Notes: a model not told the origin generated them from the letters alone. Counted from the first letter of the stretch, positions 1-12,884 are shown. The stretch: 64,000 nt of DNA from Erigeron canadensis (GCF_010389155.1 NC_057768.1:11282501-11346500); one strand, 5' to 3'. Numbers and translations are program-made.

Positions 1-396
1 GTTACTGTTCAGCTTACGTAGCATGACACTTTCAATTTAAATGATGGTTTTTGTTACCTTGGGAAGACAAAAAGTGTTAGTGGGTAATTTTTGTGGGCTG
101 TCAACCGTCATACATTTATGTGTGATGAGAAACATTAAATGCGGATGTCAAAACCGATCAAAATTGTTTTGAACTTTTTCAAACTTACCGTTTTGAATTC
201 CATTTTCTCTTTTCTCTATAAATACCCACATTTACCTTCATTTTCAGATTCATCTCGATAAATCATTTACTCCCATATCTTCAAATTCCTTTCATTTATT
301 TCCTTCTTCATCTACTCTCCAATCATCATCATCTCTCTTATTAAATTTCTGCTTTCACTCTTAAATTCCTTCACTTTCATTTTCATAATATCTAAA
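1..396 (+). promoter_or_regulatory. Possible internal promoter and leader of the copia A aORF
   Basis: No coding frame is visible. A clean TATA box (CTATAAATACC) lies at about 217-227, some 170 bases before the aORF ATG at 397. Between them is a long C/T-rich tract (about 240-385), as in many plant 5' untranslated regions. Core promoter plus pyrimidine-rich leader suggests the aORF has its own transcript. That is inference, because a splice product from the LTR promoter could serve equally well. Confidence 0.45.
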
Positions 397-3045
397 ATGG
401 CTCCTAAACCATCTCCTAAAAATCTTCTCGCAGCAAACTATAATCCTGCCGATAATGTCAAGAAGGCATCTCATATATCTCTTTCTGCTGATGCCATCCA
501 CATAAACATGAATAACTGGATGGCAAAACTCTCAACAAATCACACTGCCACTTCAATCATTGGAAGGTTGAATACCTTCTTCTTGAGTAGTCCACTCTAT
601 GGTGCCCTAACTCTTAATCCGGGCAAAATGTATCATGAATATCTTTGTGAATTCTAGTATACTGCTGTGTACGTGGAAAGTGATGAATCCATCCACTACA
701 CCTTAAAGCAAGGCACCAAACACTTCACCATTACTGTTAATTCCCTCAGAGATGCCCTGGGGATGAATTATTTTGATAAGAATGAAATGGCCATTGCTTA
801 CTGCCTATGGAATGGGTACAGGGTGGACTTTGCCCAGATCTTCTTTCATGATCTGGTGGACGGACTGAGGGTCAAGAGCAGGAAGGCCTTCATTCCTTAC
901 ATTCGATTTCTGTCCATCATATTCAGAAGGTCCCTGAAGAATGAGTACAATGTAAATAAAACTCATTTTTCAATGTGTGATTATCTGAGGGACCTCATTC
1001 AGTTGACCTCATCTCCTACTGAGGTCGACATTCCATCGGTGATGCTCTATCAATTCAGAATTCAAGAAGATGCAATTGCATCATCACCTGATGAGGAGGT
1101 TGCTGGTGAGCCTCATAATGATGGGGAAATTGTTGATGATGGTACTGCTGAAAGGGTGCAACCTATTTCTCAGATCGCCCCAGATCTTTAGCAGCCTGGT
1201 GTGAATATTGTTGAAATTCCACCTAACCCCACCAGGCCAAGGAATAGAACTCGTCGCTGAGAAGAGACGAGGTTCTGGTATCAGCCCTTCCAGAATCTAC
1301 TCATCAAGATTCTAGAGAAATGGGTCAGGAAACTGCCCCAGTAACCACTTCCCAGTACAAGTAGAAGGAAGTGGTGAAGAAGAAAGAGGATCTGGATCAC
1401 CTCTTGTCATTCCAGTGGCAACTGCTGAAAGTGGGGACATCATGGTTACTGATGGGTCCCTGATTGTTGAAGAAGTTGAGGGGGAACAAGTTAGGCAGGT
1501 TGAAAGAGAGAATCTGGAGCAGGTGGCTAAGATTGATTTGAATGTTGGGGTGGAGAATGTACAAGTAGGGACCAGGCAGGTGGAACCGGCCCGGATTGGG
1601 ATATGGTTGACTCTCCATTGTCTGAGGATAATGATTTTGATGTGAATATGAGTTTTCTAGGAGAAGAAGAAATTGATCGCACCATCCACTCTGTCTCCCA
1701 GTCAATTCTATCTGATATGCCTCCTCTACCCCCAGAAAATACACCAACAACCCTTCCAGAACAAACAACAATTTTTGAATCACCCTCTGCACCAGAAAAT
1801 CAACATTCTGAACCATTGGCAGTCACCCAACCAACTGAAAATATCACAAGGGTGTTGCCAGTATCATCAATCACCAGAATCACCAATCCTTCCAGTGGTC
1901 TCTCCTCTTCTTCTTCAACCGAGGTCCAAGGCCTTTTTGATAAAGTGGCGGACCTGGAGAGATCACTTCAGGCTTCTTCTCAGGTTATTTCTGACTTCAA
2001 ATCTATAATTTCCAATAATCTTAAGTCAGAAATGAACATTTTTGCTGGGAATGAGAAGATAGTCTTTGAGAAGCTGGATGAACTTGTCATGGCAACAAAC
2101 TGAAATTCCGAATTAGTACAAGTTGCAGTCTAGGGAATCAAGGAGGATGTGGTAAGAAGTGTTCAGACTGCCATTCAAACTGAAGTTGCTCAACCTCTGG
2201 CAAGTCTGACTGGTGATGTTCAGAATTTGACCACCAGAATAAGCTCTTTGGAGAGCAGGCCAACCCTGGAGAAAAACTCAGTGGTCAGCACCCTCAGTGA
2301 TGAAGTTGTTAGGAAGTTCAGAGGAAATATGTTGAAAGAAATCACTGAGGAGGTGTCTGAAACTCTCCTTAGAAATCTCCGAGATGGGTTGTTGCCTGAA
2401 GTTATGAAGATGATTGACGCCCAGTTGCCTCGCCACTTTCCTCAGGATCTTGAGATAATCAAAAAGGAAGTGATGCAGTTGAGGAAAACTGTAAACAACA
2501 TTGCTCCAGTGTCTGGTCGAACATCTGACTCTGCTGACAGACATAAACTGGATCAGGTGTGGAATCATTTTCAGTCTGGAGATGTTTCCAAGGGGGAAGG
2601 TTCTGGTTCTGGAACAGAGAAGGTTGATCTTAGGAAGAAGATCGAAGTTTGGAAGAAGGTTCTTGGTGAAGATGTCACTAGTACTGAAGCCAGTGGACAA
2701 GTTGAGGAAGAGGCTGCTGGTACTGATGCCAGTGAGCTAGTTTTTGAAGAGTTCCCAGATATCACTACAACAATGAAAAGTCTCAAAAGAAGAAAGTGGT
2801 ATCTAGTGAACCAACAAATGAAGCAGAAGAGTATGTGTCTGCTGATGAGGCCAAGGCAAAGAGACTGGAGAGGGTGTGCATCTTAATTGAAATCTTCAAG
2901 AAAAACTTAAAAGATGACTTGATTGCTCACCAATTGGATATGGCCAGGCATGGGACTCTGGATTCTTACAACGCTGGTAGGTTGGGCGTACAAATTGAAG
3001 TTTACAAGAAAATGAAGGATGATCCCAGGCTAAAGAAGTGTCTGG
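397..3045 (+). pseudogene. aORF of copia A, N-terminal and central part (broken)
   Basis: This is the additional open reading frame that some SIRE-lineage copia elements carry between pol and the 3' LTR. Its function is unknown; it is called env-like in some elements. The frame opens at ATG 397. TAG at 655-657 stands where related aORFs have Trp (CEF-stop-YTAV against EFW in H and DFW in C), so it looks like TGG to TAG. The stop at 1189-1191 and TGA at 1258-1260 lie in the same frame. Frameshifts follow near 1260-1600 and 2780. Readable parts are the N-terminal aORF domain (397-1190, with FIPYIRFLSII), an acidic and Ser/Pro-rich middle (1415-2100), and a coiled-coil-like charged region (2149-3045). 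Copia B interrupts the frame at 3045 and it resumes at 13805. Confidence 0.75.
3041..3045. repeat. Target-site duplication of copia B (left copy, TCTGG)
   Basis: TCTGG precedes the TGTTGG start of copia B and recurs at 13800-13804 after its AACA end. Removing B plus one copy restores the copia A aORF frame (Lys-Cys-Leu-Asp-Ala-Leu), which confirms a simple insertion. Confidence 0.95.
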
Positions 3046-3963
3046 TGTTGGGTCTTTTGGGTTTTATCAAAGTAATATTATCCTTATAATCATGAAAAAC
3101 GCAGCGGAAGAAATGAACCTTTCATTATCTTATATGTAGTTAAAATCAAATTTTAACATATAAAAGAAAACCCCAAACAATAAGGATCCATGTATATGAA
3201 TGTCATACAATCAAAATAACAACCATAGGGTGTTTAGAAGACTACCTTCTTCCAAGCTTATGAGAAGGTTGATATGAAGAAGATGATGTTCCTAAAAGGG
3301 CCAAGTCTTCAAGATAGAAGTACCTCAAGCTTGCATACCCCAAGTCTCCAACAAACACCCAAATATGCTAGGATTTAGACTTGAAAAACCCTTCTCCTTT
3401 TGCCTTGTTTGTGCCGAAATCAAGAGAGAAAAAGAGAGAGTTTTTGCACTTGAGAGTTGAGAGAACACTATAGCAAAATGCATGTAACAATTGTGTGTTT
3501 CCAATGTAGCTAGTGGGTTATCTAAAACAAGCAAATGCATGTGCATTTTAGGTGGGGGTGGCTGGCCACAAGGTGAGACCACATGGGTCTCACCAACTCA
3601 AAATCCACTTGCATTTTCCTTTTATACAATATATATATAAATGTATTATAACATGTTATATACCTTATGTAACATATTATGTATTATACATAACACACAT
3701 AAGTGTTTATTTTGCCAAATAAACACATTCACATATTTCTCAAAATAAATTATCCATATAATTTACTTATATTTCTCAAGTGCATTTATTTAGAAAACCC
3801 ATTTCCTAAATGCTTCAAGTATTGATATTTATTTAAAGATCATATCATATAAATACATATCATAAGTGTTTGTCTAACTTGTTATTGGGTATGACCTGAC
3901 TTGGATCATCACATACTAGCCACGTCAATTTAATATGTGTCTTGGGCATCCGAAGTTCCAACA
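3046..3963 (-). repeat. 3' LTR of copia B
   Basis: It starts TGTTGGGTC and ends TTCCAACA on the plus strand, 918 bp. It pairs with 12885-13799. The adjacent interior on the minus strand reads CAAGTGCGAGAT, in the position of a polypurine tract. An 85-codon frame inside (3325-3582) is present in both LTRs but has no protein-like features. Confidence 0.93.
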
Positions 3964-4774
3964 ATCTCGCACTTGCACAAGATTCATAGAATATTGACGC
4001 AAATAGCAAATACCGCCTAACAACGGTTTGCTACCCCTAATACGTGTGACGTAGTGCCATTCAATAACATCATCCCCTTCAAGTCTCTACTTGAAATGAT
4101 TTAGGTGAATCAATCATTTTTCCTTTTGTCACAGATGTCATGTTAAATCCTAGAGACATAGAGTGATCATTCTCTATTGATTTAACTTTGTAACAGGCCT
4201 TAGAAATCTAACTCTCAACGAATAAGAGGGACAAATCCCATTTCGACTACATACGTCTTTCACAATCACCTTATATCATACCTGAGCTTAGCCTTATGTA
4301 CTGCCATGTTTCAGAACAGCGAAGAACCAAGTCAAAGTGTAATATTCAGTGAATATCAAGATGCAATATGTATCTCAGGTCTGAGGACACAATGATATTC
4401 GCCTTTTAAATCAAGATTACTTATGATCAATCACAAAGATTCCATGTAGTAATTCTTGAGTGCAGGTCAGTCTAATATTTGTATCCCACAAATATCTATG
4501 AACCTTGGCAGCAACACATTGCTCTATATTCAAAACCTTTTGAACATCTACCAATCCAAGTTCATAACAGTCTTACATTCATATTTGTTCCCACAAATAT
4601 GATTGACTACGGACATTTAGAATAACTAATTTATTCATGGATTTAAACATGCAAAAAAAATGGAACATAACACAATTTAAATGCATAATACCAATATTCA
4701 TATAAAAGTGTTAACAAATACAAACGTTCCGATATCCAAATACAAAAAATAGATCAAATCCAATCACTAGAATA
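3964..4774 (-). other. 3' untranslated interior of copia B
   Basis: About 0.8 kb between the RNase H end and the 3' LTR. I see no reading frame of note; it appears to be ordinary non-coding element sequence. Confidence 0.6.
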
Positions 4775-7700
4775 TCAAAGTCCCATGGCACAAGTATGAC
4801 TTTCATGCTTAGGCATTTCAAGGAGCTTCATGAGTGGGTTCGCAATATTTTGATCGGTGTGAACTTTGCGAATACATATCTTTCCCTTTTCAACTTCATC
4901 CCTTATGTAGTTGAATCTCCGCTCAATGTGTCTAGTCTTTTGATGCGCACGAGGTTCTTTGATTTGAGCAATTGCACCCTCGTTATCACCAAGGATTTCT
5001 AGGGGTTCTTGAATGGAAGGAACAACCCCTAGATCGGCAATGAATTTCTTCAACCATGCAGCCTCTTGTGCTGCCAAAGAGGCGGCGATGTATTCTGACT
5101 CTGTAGTGGACAATGCAACCACATCTTGCTTCGAGCTTTTCCAAGAAACAGCTCCTCCATTTAGAATGAAGATGTACCCCGATTTTGATCGAGAATCATC
5201 TCGATCAGTTTGGAAACTCGCATCCGTGTAACCCTTTACAACATATCTTTAGTATTTCTAAGATATTTCAATATATTCTTGACAGCCATCCAATGACTAT
5301 CTCCTGGATTTTGTTGGTATCTACTTGTCATGCTCAAAGCGCATGACATGGCCGGTCTCGTGCATATCATAGCATACATGATGGATCCTATAGCAGATGC
5401 ATATGGGATTCCATTCATTTTCTCTTGCTCAACTTTTGAGCTAGGAGATTGAGAAGTGCTCAATATAGTTCCTCTTTGAATAGGTACTAAACCTATCTTA
5501 GAGTTTTCCATCTTGAACCTTTTCAAGATTTTATCTATGTATGCACTTTGTTTCAAACCTATTAAGCGCCTTGATCTATCCCTATAGATCCTTATTCCCA
5601 AAATATAGGCGGCTTCACCAAGATCCTTAATGGAAAAGCAACTTCCAAGCCAGGCTTTTACACCTTCCAAGGTTGGAATATCATTTCCAAATAGAAGAAT
5701 GTCATCGACATATAATACTAGAAAGGTAATGATGCTCCCACTGGCCTTCTTATACACACAAGCTTCATCAGCGTTTTTGATGAAGCCAAATTTCTTTACT
5801 TCTTCATCAAAACGACGATTCCAGCTTCTTCATGCTTGTTTCAATCCATAGATTGATTTCTTTAACTTGCATACTTTATTAGGATGTTTAGGATCGACAA
5901 AACCTTCAGGCTGATCCATATAGACATCTTCCTCAAGATATCCATTTAGAAAAGCGGTTTTGACATCCATTTGCCATATCTCATAGTCATAATGAGCGGC
6001 TATGGCAAATAATATCCTAATAGACTTTAGCATTGCCACGGGCGAAAAAGTTTCATCATAGTCGACCCCTCGAGTTTGAGTGAAACCTTTTGCTACAAGT
6101 CTATCTTTATAAGTAAGCAAGTTTCCATGCATATCGTGTTTCAATTAGAACACCCATTTACTTCCAACTACTTTGGAATTTGGTGTTTCATTAACTAATT
6201 CCCAAACTTGGTTATCATACATGGATTGCATATCAGCGTTCATGGCTTCTAACCATTTGTCCAAATCCGATTTGGACATTGCATCATGGTAGGTGGTAGG
6301 TTCATCAGAAACCATCATATAGCATTCATCCATAAGAAATCCATATCTTTCAGGTGGATAAGAAGCTCTACCAGATCTGCGAACGTTTTGTGTGTCTTGA
6401 TCAACTCCTTGATCATCTTCAACATACTTTTGTTGAAAGCTAGTGTCACCCAAGTGTGTATCTGTTAGTGGTTCTTGATCTTCTTCAAGTTCCACTGTTC
6501 TAGAACTAGTTCCTTCCATAAGGAATTTAGTCTCCAAGAACTCAGCCTTTCGAGCAACAAATACATTTTGCTCATTAGGATCGTAGAAATAATATCCCAA
6601 ATCATCTTTAGGATATCCTACAAAGATACATTTAGTGGATCGGGGTTCTAATTTGCTTGAGGTATCATGTCTTACATAAGCCTCACAACCCCATACTTTT
6701 AAATATGACAAAGATGGAACTCTTCCATGCCATATTTCAAAAGGTGTTCTCTCCACTTTCTTGGTTGGAGCCATATTTAAAATTCGGGCAGCAGAGATTA
6801 TGGCATAACCCCAAAATGACAGAGGTAGTGAGCTTTTGCTCATCATAGAACGAACCATATCTAATAGGGTTCGATTCCTCCTTTCAGACACACCATTATG
6901 TTGTGGTGTTCCAGGGGGAGTTAGTTGTGAGATTATCCCACAACTTCTAAGATGATCTTGAAAAACATCACTTAGGTATTCACCTCCTCTATCAGAACGA
7001 AAAATTTTTATTGTCTTGCTGAGTTGGTTTTCTACTTCATTCTTGAAAATTTTGAACACTTCAAAAGCTTCACTCTTGTGTTTTAATAAGTACACATAAC
7101 CGTAACGACTATAGTCATCGGTGAATGTAATGAAGTATCTTTCACCATTCATAGTCATTGGCTTAAAAGGACCACATACATCCGAATGTATGATACCTAA
7201 TAAATCTTTTGCCCTTTCATTAGTGCCATTGAAAGGTGCCTTAGTCATCTTGCCTTGTAAACAAGATTCACATACATCAAATGAATCATTTGATTTTGTT
7301 TTCAAAAGACCATTCTTTTGAAGTGTTAGTACGCGATTCTTATTTATATGGCCAAGATGACAATGCCAAATATAGGTTTCACTTAAATATAATTTAAGTT
7401 TCTTGGTGGTAGCTTGGTACATTGAGTTGTCATATGTTGTGCTTTCATGAACCAATTCATAAATACCATTTATAGGCATGGCTTTAAAATAAAATACATC
7501 ATTCATAGAAATATGGATATCATTGTTAACAAATTTAAAATCATATCCAACATGTCTTAAACGGGAAACTGAAATAATGCTCCTAGTTAAACTAGGTGCA
7601 TACAAAACATTGTTCAATACAATTTCCAAACCATTTGGAAGTTTCAAAAGATAGTCTCCTTGGGCTTCAACTTGTACTTTCGTACCATTGCCCATAAAGA

Positions 7701-7793
7701 GACTAATGTCCCCCTTCTTGATGTTCCTTTTTCTTATGAACCCCTGTAACATATTACAAATATGAGTTCCACATCCGGTATCCAATACCCATA
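4775..7793 (-). pseudogene. Copia B pol: protease, integrase, RT, RNase H (broken)
   Basis: The frame enters from the solo LTR with the protease motif WVLDTGCGTHIC (about 7793-7755). Next come the GAG-pre-integrase HHCC finger (HCHLGH ... CESC), the integrase core with Asp (HSDVCGPF), Asp (RSDRGGEY) and Glu (GVSERRNRTLLD), and the RT with YVDDILLFGND near 5700. RNase H follows, with STTESEYIA and DNEGAI (5122-4775). Breaks are TAA after KWVF at about 6147 (likely Lys AAA), TGA after GLKQA at about 5830 (likely CGA), and a small deletion or frameshift between 5236 and 5122 at the RT to RNase H join. The catalytic residues I can read are otherwise intact, so the copy was probably active before these lesions. 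It cannot make full-length Pol now. Confidence 0.9.
7789..7793. repeat. Target-site duplication of the solo LTR (left copy, CCATA)
   Basis: CCATA precedes TGTGACAACC and recurs at 10694-10698. Deleting the insert plus one copy rejoins the gag-protease frame of copia B across Leu-His-Met-Trp-Val-Leu-Asp. Confidence 0.95.
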
Positions 7794-10693
7794 TGTGACA
7801 ACCGTCATCTGAGCGAATCTTCCCGAAGTACTTTCCGGTCGTTTTTAGTTCGTTTCGTTTATGTACGTCATTATTCTTTAAGACTTTATCATGGAATAAA
7901 TAGATTTATATTTTTATTCGGGCTTTATGAGCATTTAGACCTTAGTAAAATTGTACGTGGACTCGAAAACAGGAGGAATACTAGTTGTCTTGTGGAAATA
8001 CCAAATTAAGTAAAATACTTAAAATTTCATCAATCAAAGATTTAATAAACAAATATAGACATATTTATTATCGATGGAAAGCTGTTGAAAAATTACATTC
8101 AAATATGTCAACAAAATAAATTTACGGGTCATCAGTCTTCCTAAATTGTCGAGTCAAACTAATTTAAAGGAAAGTCAAAGTAAATGTAGCTAGGGTTTTG
8201 GGGGTATATAAACAAAAATAAACCCTAATCCCCCATTTCTTCCTCCCACTTTCACACACACTCCTCTCCCTTCTCCCTCTCCTCTCTATGGCCGCCCCTC
8301 TTCTCCTCCCTCTCTCTTTTCTCGGCCGCCACAAACCACCCCACAACCGCTGCTCAACCACCACTGTCCACCACCAACAATCATCAATCTTCATCCTTTT
8401 CTTCATCTTTTTCAAAGATCTTGGTAAGTAGTGTTTAGATCAAGTGTTTAATAGGTTATTTATCATCAAAAATCTCGAGTTTTCTTACATATATATATAT
8501 ATAAATCGGATGTATGTATATATGTATTTATTGAATCCGAAATCTTTACAAAGATATATTTTTAAACCCGTTTTTCATGATTATTTATATATATAGATGT
8601 AAATATATATATATTTTTGGTTGTAAGTGTTCTATGGATATCAATAGATCCGGAACTTATTACAAATATATACATATATATTCGGTTTGAAAGGTGGACA
8701 TGTGAATACATATCCGGATTTCTCTTAGATCCGAAAAGACATAGCCCGAAAATCAATGGATCCGAAAACCTTGACCCGAAAACCCTTGAAATGCGAAATC
8801 TTATACCGAAACCATTCAAATCCGAGATCTTTTGATCCGAAAACTTTATTCTTGGTAAGATTTGTTGTGGTAATGTGATTCTTGGTGTTTGTTCATGTAC
8901 ATATAAACCGATATATTGAAATAAATGGGAATAAAAGTGATTTTTGGATGTTTTCGGTTAAATCTAACCTAGATCCGAGTTGTAAAAGTGATTTGGATTA
9001 CGTATTGTGTTTGAATCTAGACTTGTTCTTGAGTTTTGGTTCGGTCAACGCTGGTCAACACCGGTCAAACTTGGTCAAACCGGCCGGAAAATATTTTTGT
9101 GCTATAAAAGTCGATTTAGGTATGAAATTGTGTTTAGATCTAATGTTGGGAGTCATTTTCTTGTCGGTAAAAGTCGGTCAAATGGCAGATTTGTATTGTT
9201 GTCTATTTTGGGACTTTTAGGTGGTCAAAATTGGTTAAGGGTTTTGGAAAGTCAAAAATTAAGATTTGGGTATTATAATTGTTAAATTATAATTGTTAAA
9301 TTTGGTAAAAATTAAAAATAAGATTGGCAAAGTCAAACAAAGTCAAAGTTAAGGCATTCTTGGTCAAAGTCATATTTGGGTTTATAATTGAATTCAAATT
9401 GTCGTAATATTGAAGTTAATACAGACATATATATATATATATCTAAGGACTAATTTAATATGGACATTTGGAGATATATATATGTATATACAGATCAATT
9501 TGAAATGGACAAATGACTAAACTAATAATGATATACGTACATACATATAAGTTTAAGGACTAATGGATAAAGACTATATAAATTATACATTGGTATAATA
9601 ATAATCAATGACTTATTGGACTTAATATAATTTATGATGACATTTCATAGACAAGATATAAACATTAAAAATGTGATATTATTAAAATAAAGACAAAAAG
9701 ACGATAATATATATATTATGACAGATGACAAGACATAATGGCATTCCTAAGACACTAGTATAGGACATGGACTTGTGCAATTAATTAAGTTCTTATGGAG
9801 TGACTTGTGAACGATGTAGGACTGTTGGGCAGATAGTGAGCTTGTTTCGAGTGTATCTGACTGTTCGTATTCTTGTTCGTTGATCTAGGATATTTGTGCT
9901 TGTGCTGCTTTCAGGTGAGTTTCGTAGCCCCTCTTTTTATAAGTTTTTGGGGTGAAAAGTATACTTGTTCTTTTAAACAGTTTGTAGATTTCTGTTTATG
10001 TTCAATATTCAGCCTGTTCGTATAGAGTTACTTATGCCATTTAACGTGCTTCTGTCTTGTTGTTTGTGTGTGATTATGTGTTTGTTGTTGTGCTTTGACG
10101 TGCTTATTTGACGTGCTTCATATGGAGACTTGAGACTTTGAGACTATGGACTAAGGCAGGTACCGTAAGGCCAGACTTTGAGACATTGAGACTTTGAGTA
10201 CTTCGGGTACATTGAGTACCTTGGACTTTGAGATTTGGACATGAGACTTGTGTACTTTGACTTATATGGCGTAACTCTGCTCATTATATATTGAACAAAT
10301 ACTTATTTTTGTACTTAAAAGAATCGACAAAAGACTTATTTCTTGACTAGACTTTTTGACTAAAACCTACGAACTCACCAACCTTTGTGTTGACACGTTT
10401 TAGTTTACTTTTCAGGTACTTAGGCTAATCAGGGATAAAGACTGCTATGCTAGGCTTGGACTTCGGAGATTAGTGCTCCTCTATTTATTTTCAGACTTTA
10501 AGGCTACATGCCTTGGAATATTTCTTTATGGACTTGGTTGTAATAAGCTATTTTAGCACTGTTATGACTTTGAACTCATGTATTTGGGAATATATTTATT
10601 ATATTCTATTTCATTTAGCAGTATCTATGTAATTCCATGTCGTGCTGTACTTTTCATGACACCTCATGTTTCCGCCAACGGTGGGGTGTTACA
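7794..10693 (+). mobile_element. Solo LTR of a gypsy (Tekay-like) retrotransposon
   Basis: A 2,900-bp segment begins TGTGACAACCG, ends GGGGTGTTACA and is flanked by the duplication CCATA. It has no internal domain, PBS or polypurine tract. Its right end matches the reverse complement of the left ends of gypsy F and G (..CCGCC..GGGGTGTTACA), so it reads on the plus strand. A block near 9915-9960 (GAGTTTCGTAGCCCC ... GGGGTGAAAAG) is conserved with the LTR of gypsy G. The usual origin is LTR-LTR recombination of a full element. Overlapping short frames inside (for example 8617-8835 and 8882-9285) are not convincing genes. Confidence 0.9.
8205..8213 (+). promoter_or_regulatory. TATA box of the solo gypsy LTR
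   Basis: TATATAAAC preceded by a G-rich run and followed by a C/T-rich leader (8225-8400), the layout of a plant core promoter. It is the likely LTR transcription start, placed about 410 bases into the LTR. Confidence 0.55.
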
Positions 10694-11642
10694 CCATATG
10701 TAAGAAAAAAACAGTATTAAGCTCAATATATATCATAAATATTGTACCTGAGGTTTGCCCTGCATCCCTCTTAGCTTTCAACTCTTTGAGATAGGTTGGA
10801 CAATTACGCTTCCAATGTCCTACCTCCCCACACTCAAAGCATGGGTCATTGACAGCAACCTTTTGCTTATTCGTTTTTGGAGTATCCATTTTTGCCTTTC
10901 CTATTCCTCTGTTGTTCCTTTTGTTGTTTCCCTTTCCTTTAGCAACATTTGCCTTTGGTCCGGGGTTGGCCCTTTTCTTTCCGCCTTCATTGATCATGTG
11001 AACGGGTTGAACCTTTCCTCCCATGCTAGCCTCGGCCGTTTTGAGCATCCCATGGAGCTCGGAAACGGTTTTGTCCCATCCGTTCATGTTATAATTTAAC
11101 ACGAAGGTCTCAAATCTCTTAGATAAGGAGTTGAGGATCAAATCCGTAGCCAACTCGGTTGAAACGGGACAATTTAGCCTTTCGAGGCGATCAATGTAGC
11201 TTTTCATTTTAAGAACATAAGTTGAGACGGGTTGAGAATCATCCATATGACATGCATGAAGCGCTCGAACCGTTTCGAAGCGTTCAACCCTTGCCTTTTG
11301 TTGGAACATTTCCTTGAGTTGGGTAATCATGTCGTATGCCCCATGGTGCTCGAACTCCTTTTGGAGTTCGGGAGTCATACTCGCCAACATTATGCAACTA
11401 ACTTGCACGGAGTCATCGACATATTTAACCCAATCATTGTAGGCATCAACATTTGTTTCTTCGGGCTCATCGGGAATAGGATCGTCTAGTATATAGGATT
11501 TCTTTTCATGCTTGAGAACAATTCTCAAGTTACGAAACCAATCCACAAAGTTGTTTTGGTTAAGACGCTCCTTTTCAAGGATGGATCTTAGTGAAAAATT
11601 ATGGACGTTTGGGTTGGGGTTGATTGGATTGTTAGCGGCCAT
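10694..11642 (-). pseudogene. Copia B gag (interrupted by the solo LTR)
   Basis: Gag forms the virus-like particle and binds element RNA. The frame starts at ATG 11642 and runs about 316 codons without a stop to the solo-LTR junction, then continues into protease at 7793. The N-terminal part has the capsid-like UBN2/retrotran_gag pattern (NNFVDWFRNLRIVL; SKRFETFVLNYN). A basic linker rich in Lys, Gly and Asn follows, then one CCHC zinc knuckle, CFECGEVGHWKRNC, near residues 275-288. Gag and Pol were evidently one frame, as is common in copia. The insertion puts a stop shortly after 10694. Confidence 0.9.
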
Positions 11643-12871
11643 CTACAAGATTAACAAAGTCTTTATTAGTATTTTCGATATCAAATATAAATTTTAATTG
11701 TTAATACCCTTTTATGTCTCATGGACAATTAATAATTAAAATCTAGAATCCAATGTTATATTTAAATGATGGTTAGTTGACCTTTATCCCATTATTTAAA
11801 TTAACAAGGTAGTCAACGTTTGACAATTGTAACATTTTACAATTTCTAGTGGTATGGGATCGGTTTTAACATCTTATGTTAAGTCAGCATGTTTAATCCC
11901 ATCAACGCCTTTGGTTACCATGCTTCGGTGACCCTAATCACATGGCTTCCAAGTCAAGTTATCTCACTTATACACACATGTAAATTTATCTATACAAATG
12001 GTTAGGTGACCTTTATCCCACAAGTATAATGAATTTACCTTAACTTATAAGTTCCCTCAAGGTAGTTAGGTGACCTTTATCCTACAAAGAGTTCCCAAAT
12101 AATTAAGTGTTGCATAAAAGATGGCGTTTTAACTTGTTTTTAAATGGTCGTTTGAGTTTTTATATTCTAGTTAAAACTTTGTATCATGATGATAATTTTG
12201 AAATCCATATTTCAAAGTTCTTTTATTAAATCCATTTTTATAATTGTAGCCATTAACTTTTAATAAAACTCATTTTATTTTACCAAGTTAATGTCAATTT
12301 TAAAACCAATTTTTAAACTTTTATGTATGTCATTTAGTTTGTAGTTTTGAACATCCACATGACAATATTATCAAACCCACACAAACATGACAAACATAAT
12401 AATAAGTGCACAACATTAGCCAACTAATTTGACCACACTTGTTAGCCGAAACAAGTGTGTCAAAAGGTCTCAACCTAAGGGACAAAGTGACACAAAATTT
12501 GTGTCAATGAACTCCCACTTGATCTTGCATCCAAATGCTTCAAGTAATCTTTTATGATGTGATTTGAATGTCTTTCTTCACTCTTCCTTTTGGCCTCCAA
12601 AACAGCCCCTAAACTCTTTAAAGCCTTCTTGGAGATTACATTTACAAGAAAAAATGCAACTAGTCTACTTATTACATTCCAAATGAAATAAATAAAATTA
12701 CATAACCAAATGAATGAAGAAAATCCTATTTAACTATTACAACCATTGAATAATTAAATAAAATACAAACACATCCACACATCACAAACAATCACAAGGT
12801 CTTTTGGCTAAGTTGTGACACTATAATACACAAACAAAAATCAACTTTTGATGCATACATCCATATAACCG
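11643..12871 (-). other. Leader of copia B between PBS and gag
   Basis: About 1.2 kb without a credible gene. It contains three copies of a short repeat, core GACCTTTATCC, at about 11771-11790, 11999-12019 and 12064-12085. Packaging or dimerisation signals would be expected in this region, but the sequence alone does not show them. Confidence 0.55.
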
Positions 12872-12883
12872 GCTCTGATACCA
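12872..12883 (-). other. Primer-binding site of copia B (initiator tRNA-Met)
   Basis: The plus strand reads GCTCTGATACCA, so the element strand has TGGTATCAGAGC, complementary to the 3' end of plant initiator tRNA-Met. It lies one base inside the 5' LTR. Confidence 0.92.
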
Positions 12884-12884
12884 T

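Noticed and set aside
3325..3582. 85-codon frame present twice (also 13164-13421)
   Set aside because: It recurs only because it lies in both LTRs of copia B. Composition is not protein-like and it includes the LTR promoter region.
8164..8415. Arg/Lys-rich 83-codon minus-strand frame
   Set aside because: It is the complement of the C/T-rich leader after the solo LTR TATA box; composition bias alone opens the frame.
7794..10693. Complete short non-autonomous element rather than solo LTR
   Set aside because: No internal terminal repeat pair, PBS or polypurine tract; the ends match gypsy LTR ends of F and G.
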